Assembly: GCA_002840765.1 (NCBI GenBank)
Contig: PHCE01000007.1
Span: 171,924-235,923 of the forward strand
DNA: 64,000 nt
From: Betaproteobacteria bacterium HGW-Betaproteobacteria-7
GTDB lineage: Bacteria > Pseudomonadota > Gammaproteobacteria > Burkholderiales > Rhodocyclaceae
Direction: 5' to 3'
Shown here: positions 1-9,100 of the stretch, piece after piece
How positions within the stretch are numbered: the stretch's first letter is position 1
Layout of the letters: the number at the start of each line of letters is the position of its first letter
Position numbers and translations under genes: made by a program
Notes under the pieces: model-generated
Databases searched by the model: none
What the model was told of the DNA's origin: nothing
What the model saw: the letters and a program-made list of their open reading frames with translations, nothing else

Positions 1-62
1 GGATAGGCATGCATACCGACGAAGGAATCGACACCTGGCCGGCCCAAGTGCCGCTACTGCAG

Positions 63-90
63 GAAAAACTGGGCGCCTCATCAGAGGCGG
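63..90 (-). terminator. Possible rho-independent terminator of the cold-shock/DUF1294 gene
   Basis: On the minus strand, just past the stop at 98, a GCCTC/GAGGC stem with a 4-base loop is followed after GCCCAG by a run of five T. The stem is short, so this is a weak call. Bases 1-62 beyond it show no gene I can support. Confidence 0.4.
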
Positions 91-97
91 CCAACCC

Positions 98-718
98 TCA
101 GATGCTGGCGAGCAACCTGTGCAAGGTCTGTCCACCAGCCGGAGTCAGCAGCCAGGCAAGGGCGCCGCAGTTGAGTAAGACGGTAGCCCAGAAAACGACG
201 AGAAACGAAGGCTTGGCCGACTTGTGGCGCAGCTTCTGCTGCGCCACCAGCGCTCCCGGCCAACCGCCGGCCAGGGCCAGCAGGTGCAGCGTGTTTTCCT
301 GGGTGCGCCAGCGGCCGTTGCGCGCGGCCGATTTGTCGAGGGCGTAAGCCACGAAGGCCACAACACTGATCCCGCCGTAGAACACTGGCAGGATGGGCGG
401 CAGCTTGCCGGCCAGGGTCGATACGACGAGAAAGCCCAGGAAGAGGGCAGCCAGTGCCAGCGGCCAGCGTTGGCTGCCTGGGCCGGTCGCCGTCCTCTTC
501 TGGCCGGCGGGGCGGACGAACTGAACGGCGGCGGCGCGCGGGCGGCCCTTGTCGTCACGGGCCATTTCGTAAGTTACGATCTCGTCGCCGCCCGGTCTCG
601 GCTGGCCGCGGGAGAAAGCGCGAATATGCAGGAACAGGCGCTCGCCACCGCTGTTCGGGGTAATGAAGCCGAAACCCTGCTCATCCTTCCATTGGGTGAT
701 CCGTCCCTGAAAACGCAT
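98..718 (-). CDS. Cold-shock domain / DUF1294 membrane protein
   Basis: 206 aa. Residues 1-68 form an S1-like cold-shock domain with the RNA-binding patches GFGFIT (15-20) and LFLHI (28-32). The rest is a DUF1294 domain with about four hydrophobic segments (roughly residues 82-102, 106-124, 145-160 and 178-195) and the family-typical ALDKSAA and QKLRHKS stretches. This CSD-DUF1294 fusion is a common proteobacterial architecture; its function is unknown, and the layout suggests a membrane-anchored nucleic-acid-binding protein. It is transcribed alone, with the hemolysin III-like gene upstream on the same strand. Confidence 0.85.
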   Translation of the reverse strand: MRFQGRITQWKDEQGFGFITPNSGGERLFLHIRAFSRGQPRPGGDEIVTYEMARDDKGRPRAAAVQFVRPAGQKRTATGPGSQRWPLALAALFLGFLVVSTLAGKLPPILPVFYGGISVVAFVAYALDKSAARNGRWRTQENTLHLLALAGGWPGALVAQQKLRHKSAKPSFLVVFWATVLLNCGALAWLLTPAGGQTLHRLLASI

Positions 719-772
719 GTTCGTTCCTGTTTGCCGTAGTCGACCGGCATTTTCGCCGAATCACGGCCGGTG

Positions 773-1390
773 TCACAGCACGTAGAACAGGATGGCGATG
801 AAATGCGCCAGGCTGCCGGCAATGACGAACAGGTGCCAGATGCCGTGCCAGTGACGGAAGCGTTCGTCGAAGGCGAAGAAGACGATACCGACCGTGTAGA
901 AGATCCCGCCCGCCGCCAGCCAGAGAAAGCCGGCCAGCCCGAGCTGGTCGAGCAAGGGGTTGATGGCGACGAGGACGATCCAGCCCATCAGCGCGTAGAT
1001 GATCAGCGACAGCACCCGCGCTTCCGAGCGCGGCTTGATCTCCTGCAGCATGCCGAGCAGCGCCAGGCTCCAGACGATGGCGAACAGCGTCCAGCCCCAC
1101 GGGCCGCGCAGGCTGATCAGGCAGAACGGCGTGTAGCTGCCGGCGATCAGCAGGTAGATCGACAGGTGGTCGAGCTTCCGGAAGATGCGCTTGAGGCGCC
1201 CGCGGACGCTGTGGTAGGCCGTGGAGATCGCATAAAGCAGGACCAGCGTCGTGCCATAGACGGCGACGCTGACCATCTTCCAGGCATCACCGCTGGCGGC
1301 GGCCTGGAGCTGCAGCCAGACCGCACCGGCCAGCGCCAGCACGGCGCCGATCAGATGTGTCCAGGCATTGAAGCGTTCTCCGTGATAAAT
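773..1390 (-). CDS. Hemolysin III / TrhA (PAQR-like) membrane protein, apparent ATT start
   Basis: About 205 aa, seven-helix hemolysin III family. Family signatures are visible: TAYHS with a nearby KLDH, GSYTPF in the middle, and HGIWH at the C-terminal end, the His/Ser/Asp residues thought to coordinate zinc in PAQR proteins. The first ATG/GTG in frame would cut off the conserved YHGERFNAWTHLIGA stretch, so the start is placed at an ATT codon immediately before it. A GAGG Shine-Dalgarno lies 7 bases upstream of that ATT. No ATG, GTG or TTG occurs further upstream in frame near this point. Family members vary from haemolysins to lipid-homeostasis proteins; the role here is unassigned. Confidence 0.75.
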   Translation of the reverse strand: MYHGERFNAWTHLIGAVLALAGAVWLQLQAAASGDAWKMVSVAVYGTTLVLLYAISTAYHSVRGRLKRIFRKLDHLSIYLLIAGSYTPFCLISLRGPWGWTLFAIVWSLALLGMLQEIKPRSEARVLSLIIYALMGWIVLVAINPLLDQLGLAGFLWLAAGGIFYTVGIVFFAFDERFRHWHGIWHLFVIAGSLAHFIAILFYVL

Positions 1391-1424
1391 GATGCCGCCT
1401 CGCTCGCAATGTTGGGAAGCCCGA

Positions 1425-1446
1425 GGCAGCTGTGTTCTGCGCTGCC
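1425..1446. repeat. Inverted repeat in an unassigned 160-base gap
   Basis: GGCAGC (1425-1430) and GCTGCC (1441-1446) enclose a 10-base spacer. The repeat sits in the non-coding stretch 1391-1552 between the hemolysin III-like gene and the next minus-strand gene. It has no T-tract, so it is not a standard terminator. Nothing else recognisable is in the gap. Confidence 0.4.
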
Positions 1447-1552
1447 AGGCAGAGTTCGGACAACGGCGGCGCAGTCTTGTTCCTTTGCCGTTTGGCGATG
1501 CGCTCAGGCCGACGAGAGAGGCAGTTTGCGGCGACTTCCACCGACGTGCAGT

Positions 1553-1984
1553 TCAAAGCTGGCGCCAAACCTGCACGGTGCCGACCAGATGGACGACACC
1601 GTAGCCGATACAGATGACGGAACTCCAGATCAGAAACGGAGTGACCTGCGCTCGGGCAAAGATAAAGAGTGGGAGGATGGCGAGGCCCCGCAGCAGATAG
1701 ACGGCAGTAATGGCGGCAAGACACCATTTGAGCAAGGGCAGGGGCGCCAGCAAGCCGGCGCCGGAAAGCGCGTAGGCCGCCCAGAGCGCAAGGACGAGGG
1801 CAATGCCAAGGGTGACGATTGCCGGGTAGGCACGCCCAGCTTCGGCTGCCGACGCCATCCGCTCACCGGCACCAAAGAACCGGTACCACGGTGCGCCGCC
1901 AAAGACGATGGCGACGTGCAATAGAGCGGCCACGGCACTCAATGCAGCAGCGGCGAGGAGCCAAGCGTTGGAGAAGGTAAACAT
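1553..1984 (-). CDS. Small four-helix membrane protein, function unknown
   Basis: About 143 aa with four predicted transmembrane segments spread over the whole length and short loops; the first loop carries GGAPWYRFFGAGERM. I do not recognise the family with certainty, and no catalytic motif is visible. An in-frame ATG nine codons upstream (2011) is possible. 1984 was chosen because the first helix begins directly after it; neither start has a clear Shine-Dalgarno sequence. It is on the same strand as the hemolysin III-like gene but separated from it by 162 bases, so joint transcription is uncertain. Confidence 0.65.
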   Translation of the reverse strand: MFTFSNAWLLAAAALSAVAALLHVAIVFGGAPWYRFFGAGERMASAAEAGRAYPAIVTLGIALVLALWAAYALSGAGLLAPLPLLKWCLAAITAVYLLRGLAILPLFIFARAQVTPFLIWSSVICIGYGVVHLVGTVQVWRQL

Positions 1985-2090
1985 AGGAGCTGAAATCAAG
2001 AAGCCCGGCATGGAAATAACCGGACCGGGCGGCTACTCGCGCAGCGTCCAACGACCGAAGGGCGGGCGATTGAGTGGTCCCGGTCGGATC

Positions 2091-2450
2091 TCACGGCTTT
2101 GCGGACGCCTGGAGCGCCAGAAGAAGGTACTCACCGACATGCTTCTTCGAGATGTCCTGTACAGAAGAGAGCTTGATGTGGCGGCGTAACTTGCCTTCGC
2201 CCTCAAGCACCTCGAATCTATCCGGGAGGGCAGCGCCTGAACCAAACTCCAGCGAAACGTGCTTTGCATAAGAGAAGATGCCGCAAAAAGGCTTCGCGGC
2301 GGAGAACAGGATGCCTCCGTACTTCACTTCCTCGGAGATGGCGGGGGCCAAACCCAGAACGAGTTCCCGCAATGACTGAACAAGTTCAAAGCGTGCTTGA
2401 TCGAGAAGACGTATGTCGTCGAGTAGTTGAGCGATGCGGTCGGCGGGCAT
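2091..2450 (-). CDS. DUF1801 domain protein
   Basis: 119 aa, DUF1801 (YdhG-like) fold. The pattern EEVKYGGILFSA followed by FCGIFSYAKHVSLEF is the family core, and a basic tail HIKLSSVQDI ends the domain. No biochemical function is established for the family. The start at 2450 lies five bases after the VOC gene stop at 2455, so the two are probably co-translated. An alternative start 15 codons upstream would overlap the VOC gene and is not favoured. Confidence 0.75.
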   Translation of the reverse strand: MPADRIAQLLDDIRLLDQARFELVQSLRELVLGLAPAISEEVKYGGILFSAAKPFCGIFSYAKHVSLEFGSGAALPDRFEVLEGEGKLRRHIKLSSVQDISKKHVGEYLLLALQASAKP

Positions 2451-2454
2451 GGCG

Positions 2455-2847
2455 TCAGGACTTGTAGTATTGCTTGAACTCGGCGCTGGGCTCACGCTCG
2501 GCGTAGATGTAAAGGACTATGCCATTGGGGTCTTGAACGGCAAAGCCACGGTCACCCCAGGGATGGTCTTCAAGCGGCATGATCGGAGCCAGACCGGATG
2601 CGCTGAGCAACTGGAACTCAGCATCGACATCGGAGACGCTGAAGTTGTAGGTCAGACCGGCAGGATTGCAGGCAGGTTGGTCGGTTTGCGCTGATATGAA
2701 CTGAAGGGATGCGGCCTTCCCGAATTCAAGGTTGACGTACCAGCCGCAGTCGAAGGTGACCTTTGCACCAAAGTGCTTGACGTAGAAATCACGGGATTCC
2801 TCGACCTTCGTTGTGGTGATGCAGGGAGACAGTGAATTGGCAAGCAT
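2455..2847 (-). CDS. VOC (glyoxalase/bleomycin-resistance) superfamily protein
   Basis: 130 aa, a single VOC module made of two beta-alpha-beta-beta-beta repeats. The first is TTTKVEESRDFYVKHFGAK, and the second ends in DPNGIVLYIYAE, the usual metal-binding glutamate end. The start at 2847 follows an AGGAA ribosome binding site; upstream codons of the open frame have no homology-like character. Substrate is unknown, since VOC proteins include glyoxalases, dioxygenases and drug-binding proteins. It is paired with the downstream DUF1801 gene. Confidence 0.8.
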   Translation of the reverse strand: MLANSLSPCITTTKVEESRDFYVKHFGAKVTFDCGWYVNLEFGKAASLQFISAQTDQPACNPAGLTYNFSVSDVDAEFQLLSASGLAPIMPLEDHPWGDRGFAVQDPNGIVLYIYAEREPSAEFKQYYKS

Positions 2848-2920
2848 GAATGTTCCTATTGTGATTGCCGGTGTCGCAGTCGTCGTCTGCGAGCCGACCG
2901 GCAATGCAAAAATGCGGTGC

Positions 2921-4549
2921 TCAGACCCTGAAGCGCGCTGTTTCCGCACTCAGGTTGCGGGCGGTTTCGAGCAGCGACTGGGCGGCCTGTGCTGTGGTGC
3001 GCATGCTGGCGCCGGTGTCCTCGACCTGGTTTGCGATGCGCTCGACCTGCTGGGCCAGCGAGATACTGGCCTCGCTTTGCTCGCGGGTCGACGCGGCGAC
3101 GTCGCGGACCAGGCCTTGCGCCGCGCGCGAACCTTCGGCGATGCGGTGCAGCAGTTCGGTCGTTTCGCCGGCAGTGGCGCGGGCCTGTTCCGCTTCCGGC
3201 AGCGCCGCGTCCATGACCTTGGCGGCATTCAACGTTTCGCTCTGGATCCGGTCGACGACGCCGGAGATTTCCAGCGTTGCCTTCTCGGTGCGTTCGGCGA
3301 GCACCCGTACTTCATCGGCGACGACGGCGAAACCGCGGCCCTGTTCACCGGCCCGCGCGGCCTCGATTGCGGCATTCAGGGCGAGCAGGTTGGTCTGGCC
3401 GGCGATGTCCTTGATCACCGAGGCGATGCGGGCGACTTCCTGAGTGTTGGTCGATAGGGTACGGACCTTTTCCGCTGCCTGGCCGACGGTCTTGGCCATC
3501 GTCACGATATTGTCAGCGACCGTCTCGACGCTGCGCTCGCCCTGACTGGCGAGTTTGGCGGCACTGCTGGCGTGGTCTTCGGTTTCGCTGGCGTTGCTGG
3601 AAACGTGGGTGATCGAGACGGTCAGTTCCTCCATGGCAGTCGCCATGGTCTGCGTCGCATCGGTCTGGGCCGAGGCGGCGTCGGCAACGCGGGCCGAGGT
3701 GTCGGAGATTTCCTGGGCCCGCGTCGCCACCTGCGCGGCGTTCTGCGAGATGTTGGCCATCATCCGGCGCAGCGATTCGACCAGCAGGTTGAGTTCGCCG
3801 AGCAGGCTGCCCGGCCGGGTGTGTTCGATCGAGACGGTCAAATCACCGCCCGCGACCTTGCTCATCGTTGCCACCGCCAGCGCCGGTTCGCCACCGATCT
3901 GGGCGAGCAGCGAGCGTGCCACCCACCAGGTGATGCCACCGACGATGATGAGGATCAGGCCGATGACGATGCTGGCGTTTCGCAACTGCTGGTAGAACAG
4001 TGCGTCGAGATCGTCGATATACAGCCCGGTGCCGACCACCCAGTCCCAGGGGACGAAATGTTCGACACGCTGCAGCTTGGGTACCAGGGCCTCGCTGCCC
4101 GGCTTGGCGGTGTGCGTTTCGGTGAAGCTGGTCTTGTCGAGCGCGGTCTTGACCAAGTCGCGGATGGTGTAGTTGCCCTGCTTGTCCTGGCGTTCCCAGT
4201 GACTCTTGCCGACATATTCTGGACGGATCGGGTGCATGACACCGATGCCCTTGCTGTCGTAAATGTAGAAATACTCCGGGCCCAGGTAGCGCATGGCGCG
4301 CAGGGCGTCATTCGCCAGTGACTGTGCCTGGTCGCGGCTCAATTCGCCCTTGCCTTCCTTTTCCTGGAAAGCCTTGATCGTGCTGATCGCGATATCGATG
4401 GCGGCGTTCAGGGTCGCCTTGCGGTCTTCCAGCAATTGTGTGCGCAGATGCAGGATCTGGAAGGTGCCAAGCAGGATCAAGCCAAGCAGTGCGACCAGCA
4501 CCGACAGGGTCAGGCGACCCTTCATGCTGCTGAAATTGAAAACGGCCAT
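2921..4549 (-). CDS. Methyl-accepting chemotaxis protein with single Cache sensor domain
   Basis: 542 aa inner-membrane chemoreceptor. Transmembrane helices lie at about residues 12-30 and 190-210 around a periplasmic single-Cache (sCache_2-like) domain with [14 protein letters not shown] and [13 protein letters not shown] signatures. A HAMP domain (about 211-264) and a long coiled-coil signalling domain follow; the conserved hairpin tip [14 protein letters not shown] is near residue 400. It would relay ligand binding to CheA/CheW. sCache_2 domains often bind small organic acids, but the ligand cannot be read from sequence. It is an orphan receptor here, with no che genes nearby. Confidence 0.95.
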   Translation of the reverse strand: MAVFNFSSMKGRLTLSVLVALLGLILLGTFQILHLRTQLLEDRKATLNAAIDIAISTIKAFQEKEGKGELSRDQAQSLANDALRAMRYLGPEYFYIYDSKGIGVMHPIRPEYVGKSHWERQDKQGNYTIRDLVKTALDKTSFTETHTAKPGSEALVPKLQRVEHFVPWDWVVGTGLYIDDLDALFYQQLRNASIVIGLILIIVGGITWWVARSLLAQIGGEPALAVATMSKVAGGDLTVSIEHTRPGSLLGELNLLVESLRRMMANISQNAAQVATRAQEISDTSARVADAASAQTDATQTMATAMEELTVSITHVSSNASETEDHASSAAKLASQGERSVETVADNIVTMAKTVGQAAEKVRTLSTNTQEVARIASVIKDIAGQTNLLALNAAIEAARAGEQGRGFAVVADEVRVLAERTEKATLEISGVVDRIQSETLNAAKVMDAALPEAEQARATAGETTELLHRIAEGSRAAQGLVRDVAASTREQSEASISLAQQVERIANQVEDTGASMRTTAQAAQSLLETARNLSAETARFRV

Positions 4550-4693
4550 GGTATTGCCCCCGAAGAGTATTGTGGTTTATGAGATCTTGGTATTTTTGCG
4601 CACAGCATATGATGGGCTCTTGCCTGGTCCGTGATTGGGTGCGAGGTGTCGGTCGAACTGGCGGTGGTGGGTCGGTGCTAGCCGTCAGGCTGT

Positions 4694-5689
4694 TTAGAAC
4701 AGCCGCGTCAGGTGGGTGGCCAGTTCCCGTTCGCTGACGAAGCTCAGGTCATACATGGCGCTCAAACCCTTGGCGTGTTCGTCGCTCAGGCCGACGATGC
4801 ACATGATGAAATGCTTGCCATCCAGGCCGAGGCGCTTGCGCAAGGTCTGGTACTTGTCGATACTCTGGCGGAACTCGCCGGTCTTGCATTCGATGCAGAC
4901 CGGCGTCTTGCCGTCGATCAGCATGAACACGTCGAGCTCGTAGCTGTCGTCGTTCTGCAGCGTGATGCTCAGGTTGCGGGCGCAGGAGAAGCGCTTGTTG
5001 CGTTCGCGGGCATAGTTCAGAACCGTCATCAGGGCGAACCACTCCAGCCATTCGCCATTGAAGAAAGCGCGGATGCCGGGGGCATTCTGCAGAATCAACC
5101 GGATGTTGTTTTCCGTACGGTTGTGGAAGCACTTGGCGACGAAGGAGAAGTCGTACAATTGCTGGCAGAGGGCCGAAATGGCCTGGGCCTCGGCCGGCGA
5201 TTTCCTGGTCAGCTGAATCGTCACGCTGGCGTGTTCCTTCTGCTGCGCCCAGCGAATGCGCTCGACGACTTCCTTGTGCAGCGTCGGATCGCCGCCGATG
5301 CTCATCGCCACTTCGTCGAAGAAACCGGTGGTGTCCACGCCGCGCAGATTGGCCTGAACCTTGATCTGCTTCTTGTGGAACCAGTCGTGGATCGGGCCGT
5401 GCTGCAGTTCGGTGGCCAGCGCATCGGTGTTGGTCAGATCGAGAGCGGCCAGCGCGGCCGGGGCCACTACGGATTCGGTAGCGGGCTGGAAGGCCGGCTT
5501 GTTCGCTGAGGTCAGGCGGAGGACTTCGCGCTGGGCGGTGAAGTACTTGTCGAGCAGCTTTTCGATGAAGAAGAGCGTCGGGTAGACCGCCGCCTCGGCG
5601 CCGCAGCCGGGGCAGGCAATGCGCTGATTGGCGAAGGTTTCGGGCTGTTCGGCGAGCAGCGCGCATTTGTTGCAGCGGACGATGGCCAT
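4694..5689 (-). CDS. Zinc-ribbon protein with C-terminal PD-(D/E)XK nuclease domain (DUF1887-like)
   Basis: 331 aa. An N-terminal zinc ribbon has two CxxC pairs (C6/C9 and C26/C29). A helical middle region of about 170 residues is unassigned. The C-terminal 120 residues carry a PD-(D/E)XK signature: GEWLE (E216), ELDV (D253) and IECK (E267, K269). The same order occurs in the nuclease half of DUF1887/Card1-type proteins. No CARF domain is evident and no CRISPR genes are nearby. The start at 5689 begins at the first zinc knuckle; the frame runs on upstream antisense to the lipoprotein gene, but those codons are most likely not translated. Confidence 0.8.
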   Translation of the reverse strand: MAIVRCNKCALLAEQPETFANQRIACPGCGAEAAVYPTLFFIEKLLDKYFTAQREVLRLTSANKPAFQPATESVVAPAALAALDLTNTDALATELQHGPIHDWFHKKQIKVQANLRGVDTTGFFDEVAMSIGGDPTLHKEVVERIRWAQQKEHASVTIQLTRKSPAEAQAISALCQQLYDFSFVAKCFHNRTENNIRLILQNAPGIRAFFNGEWLEWFALMTVLNYARERNKRFSCARNLSITLQNDDSYELDVFMLIDGKTPVCIECKTGEFRQSIDKYQTLRKRLGLDGKHFIMCIVGLSDEHAKGLSAMYDLSFVSERELATHLTRLF

Positions 5690-5819
5690 GGGATAACGGT
5701 GGTCGGTTGGAATATCCCGTGAGTATAAGGGCAAGGGCATGCCGCCGTTTCGCAACGAAACTGCAACATTCCCGCAAGAAAATGCTTGGGCTGTTCCGTC
5801 CATTATTGAGGAGTTACCG

Positions 5820-6074
5820 ATGCGTTCCCTGATTGCTGTTTCCGTTGCTACCCTTTTCCTGACCGCCTGCGCCAGCCAGGCCACGCCGCCGGCCAAGCCG
5901 GCCGCTGCTACGCCGACCGTTGCTGCGGCAACCCCGAAGGCACCCCAGTGCTGGAACGGCGATGCCGGCAAGTTCGAGGCCGTTGGCGTCAAGACGAAGA
6001 TTTCCGGCGTCGAGGTGGTCTGCAAGCCGACCAGCGATGGCAAGAATGCTCAATGGATGGGTGCCGGCCACTGA
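5820..6074 (+). CDS. Small secreted lipoprotein
   Basis: 84 aa. A type II signal peptide (MRSLIAVSVATLFLTAC) puts the lipidated cysteine at position 17. It is followed by an Ala/Pro/Thr-rich linker, probably disordered, and a short C-terminal region with two more cysteines that could form a disulfide. The start has a good GAGGAG ribosome binding site. The family is not recognised. A strong terminator follows at 6098. Confidence 0.75.
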   Translation: MRSLIAVSVATLFLTACASQATPPAKPAAATPTVAAATPKAPQCWNGDAGKFEAVGVKTKISGVEVVCKPTSDGKNAQWMGAGH

Positions 6075-6097
6075 TCAGGCAGGCTTCCCGGCTCCGC

Positions 6098-6127
6098 AAC
6101 GCCGCCCGCGAGGCGGCGTTTGATTTT
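6098..6127 (+). terminator. Rho-independent terminator after the lipoprotein gene
   Basis: AACGCCGCC and GGCGGCGTT form a 9-bp stem around a 5-base loop, followed by TTTGATTTT. It lies 24 bases after the lipoprotein stop and before hrpA. Confidence 0.8.
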
Positions 6128-6135
6128 GTGGCGAA

Positions 6136-6141
6136 TATAAT
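6136..6141 (+). promoter_or_regulatory. Possible -10 element directly upstream of hrpA
   Basis: A perfect TATAAT ends 8 bases before the hrpA ATG. If used, transcription would begin at or next to the start codon, giving a leaderless mRNA. No good -35 hexamer lies 16-18 bases upstream, where the preceding terminator arm sits. It may be fortuitous. Confidence 0.3.
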
Positions 6142-6149
6142 GCGGCCCC

Positions 6150-9100
6150 ATGGCTCACTCCCCTCCACGCAGCGTCCGCCCACGACGCGATGATTCCGCC
6201 CGTGACACCCTGACTGCCGATGCCCGTCGCCTGCTCGCGCTGCAACGCGAGTTGCAGCGTGCGGCCGGCGACAAGCGGGAGCAGGCGCAGTCCGAGCTCG
6301 GCGCGCTGCTGGCGGCTTCGCAGGCGGCGGTGGCGGTGCGCCGGGCGAAGCTGCCGCGGCCGGAGTTTCAGGCCGACCTGCCGGTCAACGAGCGCCGGGC
6401 CGACATCGCCGAACTGATCGCCAACAACCAGGTGGTCATCGTCTGCGGCGAGACCGGCTCCGGCAAGACGACGCAGTTGCCGAAAATCTGCCTCGAGCTC
6501 GGCATCGGCGCCCGCGGCCTGATCGGCCACACCCAGCCGCGCCGGCTGGCCGCCCGTTCGGTGGCGACGCGCCTGGCGCAGGAGCTGAAGACCCAGGTCG
6601 GCGCCGGTATCGGCGTCAAGATCCGCTTCCAGGATCGCAGCGGGCCGGAGAGCTGGGTCAAGCTGATGACCGACGGCATCCTGCTCGCCGAGTCGCAATC
6701 CGATCCCTATCTCAACGCCTACGAGGCGATCATCATCGACGAGGCGCACGAGCGCAGCCTCAACATCGACTTCCTGCTCGGCTACCTGAAGCAGTTGCTG
6801 CCGCGGCGCCCGGACCTGAAAGTCATCATCACCTCGGCGACCATCGATGCCGAGCGCTTTTCACAGCATTTCAACGGCGCGCCGGTGATCGAGGTTTCCG
6901 GCCGGCTGTATCCGGTAGAGGTGCGTCATCGCCCGGTCGAGGACATCGATAAGAAGGACGACGAGCGCGACCTGTACGACGCCATCGTGGACGCCGCCGA
7001 CGAACTGGCCCGGCTGGGCAGTGGCGACATCCTGGTCTTCCTGCCCGGCGAGCGGGAAATCCGCGAGGCGGCGGAAGCGTTGAGGAAGCACGCGCTGGCC
7101 CGGCCGGGACTGTCCTCGGCGCATGCGCCGGAAATCCTTCCACTGTTTTCAAGGCTTTCCGCCGGCGACCAGGACCGCATCTTCAAGCCTTCCGGCGGCC
7201 AGCGGCGCATCGTGCTGGCGACCAATGTCGCCGAAACCTCGCTGACCGTGCCGGGCATCCGCTACGTCATCGACACCGGGCTGGCGCGGGTCAAGCGCTA
7301 TTCCTATCGCAACAAGGTCGAGCAGCTGCAGGTCGAGAAGATTTCGCAGGCGGCGGCCCGGCAGCGCGCCGGCCGCTGCGGCCGGGTCGCCGCCGGCGTC
7401 TGCATCCGTTTGTACGACGAGGCGGATTTCAACGCCCGGCCGCCGTTCACCGATCCGGAAATCCTGCGCTCCTCGCTGGCTGGCGTGATCCTGCGCATGA
7501 AGTCGCTGAAACTGGCCGACGTCGAGAGCTTTCCCTTCATCGAACCGCCACCGGCCAAGGCGATCAGCGACGGTTACGCGTTGCTGCAGGAACTCGGCGC
7601 CCTCGATGACGACAATAGACTGACCAAGGTCGGCGAAGCCCTGGCCCGCCTGCCGCTTGATCCGCGCATCGGCCGCATGCTGGTCGCCGCCCGTGACCTT
7701 GGCTGCCTGACGGAAGTGCTGGTGATCGCCGCCGGCCTGGCCACCCAGGACCCACGCGAGCGGCCGCAGGAGCGTCAGCAGGCGGCCGACGAGAAGCACA
7801 AGCTGTTCGCCGACGAGAAATCGGAATTCCTGTCCTGGTGGAAGCTGTGGAACTGGTTCAAAAACGCCGTCGAACACAAGAAATCGAACAAATCGCTGGT
7901 CGATACCTGCCACGCGCATTTCCTGTCCTATCTGCGGCTGCGCGAATGGCGGGAAGTGCATGGCCAGTTGCATGCGATGGTCACCGAACTCGGCTGGAAG
8001 GAAAACGACATTCCCGGCAGCTACGACGCCATCCACATGGCGCTGCTCTCCGGCCTCTTGGGCAACATCGGCTGCAAGTCCGACGAGTCCGGCTACTACC
8101 TTGGCGCGCGCGGCATCCGCTTCCTGATCCATCCGTCGTCGCCGCTGCAGAAAAAGGCCGGCAAGTGGCTGATGGCGGCCGAGATCACCGAGACGACGCG
8201 CCTGTTCGGCCGCTGTGTCGCCCGCATCGAGGATGGCTGGATCGAGAAAGTCGGCGCCCACCTGATCAAGCGCCAGTACTTCGATCCGCACTGGGAAAAG
8301 AAGTCGATGCAGGTTGCCGGCTGGGAGCGGACGACGCTCTACGGCGTGGTGATCAACCCGAAGCGGCGCATCCACTACGGGCCGCTGGCGCCGGCCGAGG
8401 CGCGCGAGATTTTCATCCGCCAGGGGCTGGTCGGCGAGGAGATCGACGAGGCCTTCGCCAAGCGCTGGCCGTTCTTCCAGCACAACCAGAAGCAGATCCG
8501 CGACATCGAGAAGATCGAGCACAAACAGCGCCGGCAGGACGTGCTGGTCGACGACGAGCTGATCTTCGCCTTCTACGACCACATCATTCCGGAAGGTATC
8601 CACAACGGCGCCACCTTCGACCACTGGCGCAAGGAAGCCGAGCAGGACAACCCGAAGCTGCTGTTCTTGGCCAAGGACGACCTGATGCGCCATTCGGCGG
8701 CCGGCGTGACGACGGAGGCATTCCCGCACACGCTCAAGGTTGGCGGCATCGAATATACGCTGACCTACCATTTCGAGCCGGGTTCGCCGCGCGACGGCGT
8801 GACTTTGACGCTGCCGCTGGCGCAGTTGAACCAGATTCCGGTGCTACGCATGGAATGGCTGGTGCCGGGGCTGTTGAAGGAAAAGCTGGTGCAGCTGATC
8901 AAGACGCTGCCGCAGAAAATCCGCGCCAAGCTGGTGCCGGTCCCGGAGTTCGTCGATGAGTTTATCGCCGCCACCGCCGGTAACGACCGCAAGATGAATC
9001 AGGGGCTGATTCCGCCGCTGATCGACTACATCCTCGAAGCGCGCGGCCTGAACGCCCGCGGCTGGGCGGTGACGCCGGATGCCTTCCGCCCGGATGCGCT

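Noticed and set aside
1..62. Partial gene at the left edge of the window
   Set aside because: Neither strand gives a convincing coding segment or motif in these bases.
1391..1552. Integron attC site
   Set aside because: The inverted repeat lacks properly placed core sites (RYYYAAC and GTTRRRY) and no integrase or cassette array is nearby.
770..1924. 384-codon plus-strand frame opposite the hemolysin III-like and membrane-protein genes
   Set aside because: Asp/Gln/Arg-rich composition is typical of an antisense shadow, and it crosses two real minus-strand genes.
4694..5689. Evidence for a type III CRISPR system from the DUF1887-like nuclease
   Set aside because: No cas genes, CARF domain or repeat array are present in the window, so only an orphan nuclease is claimed.
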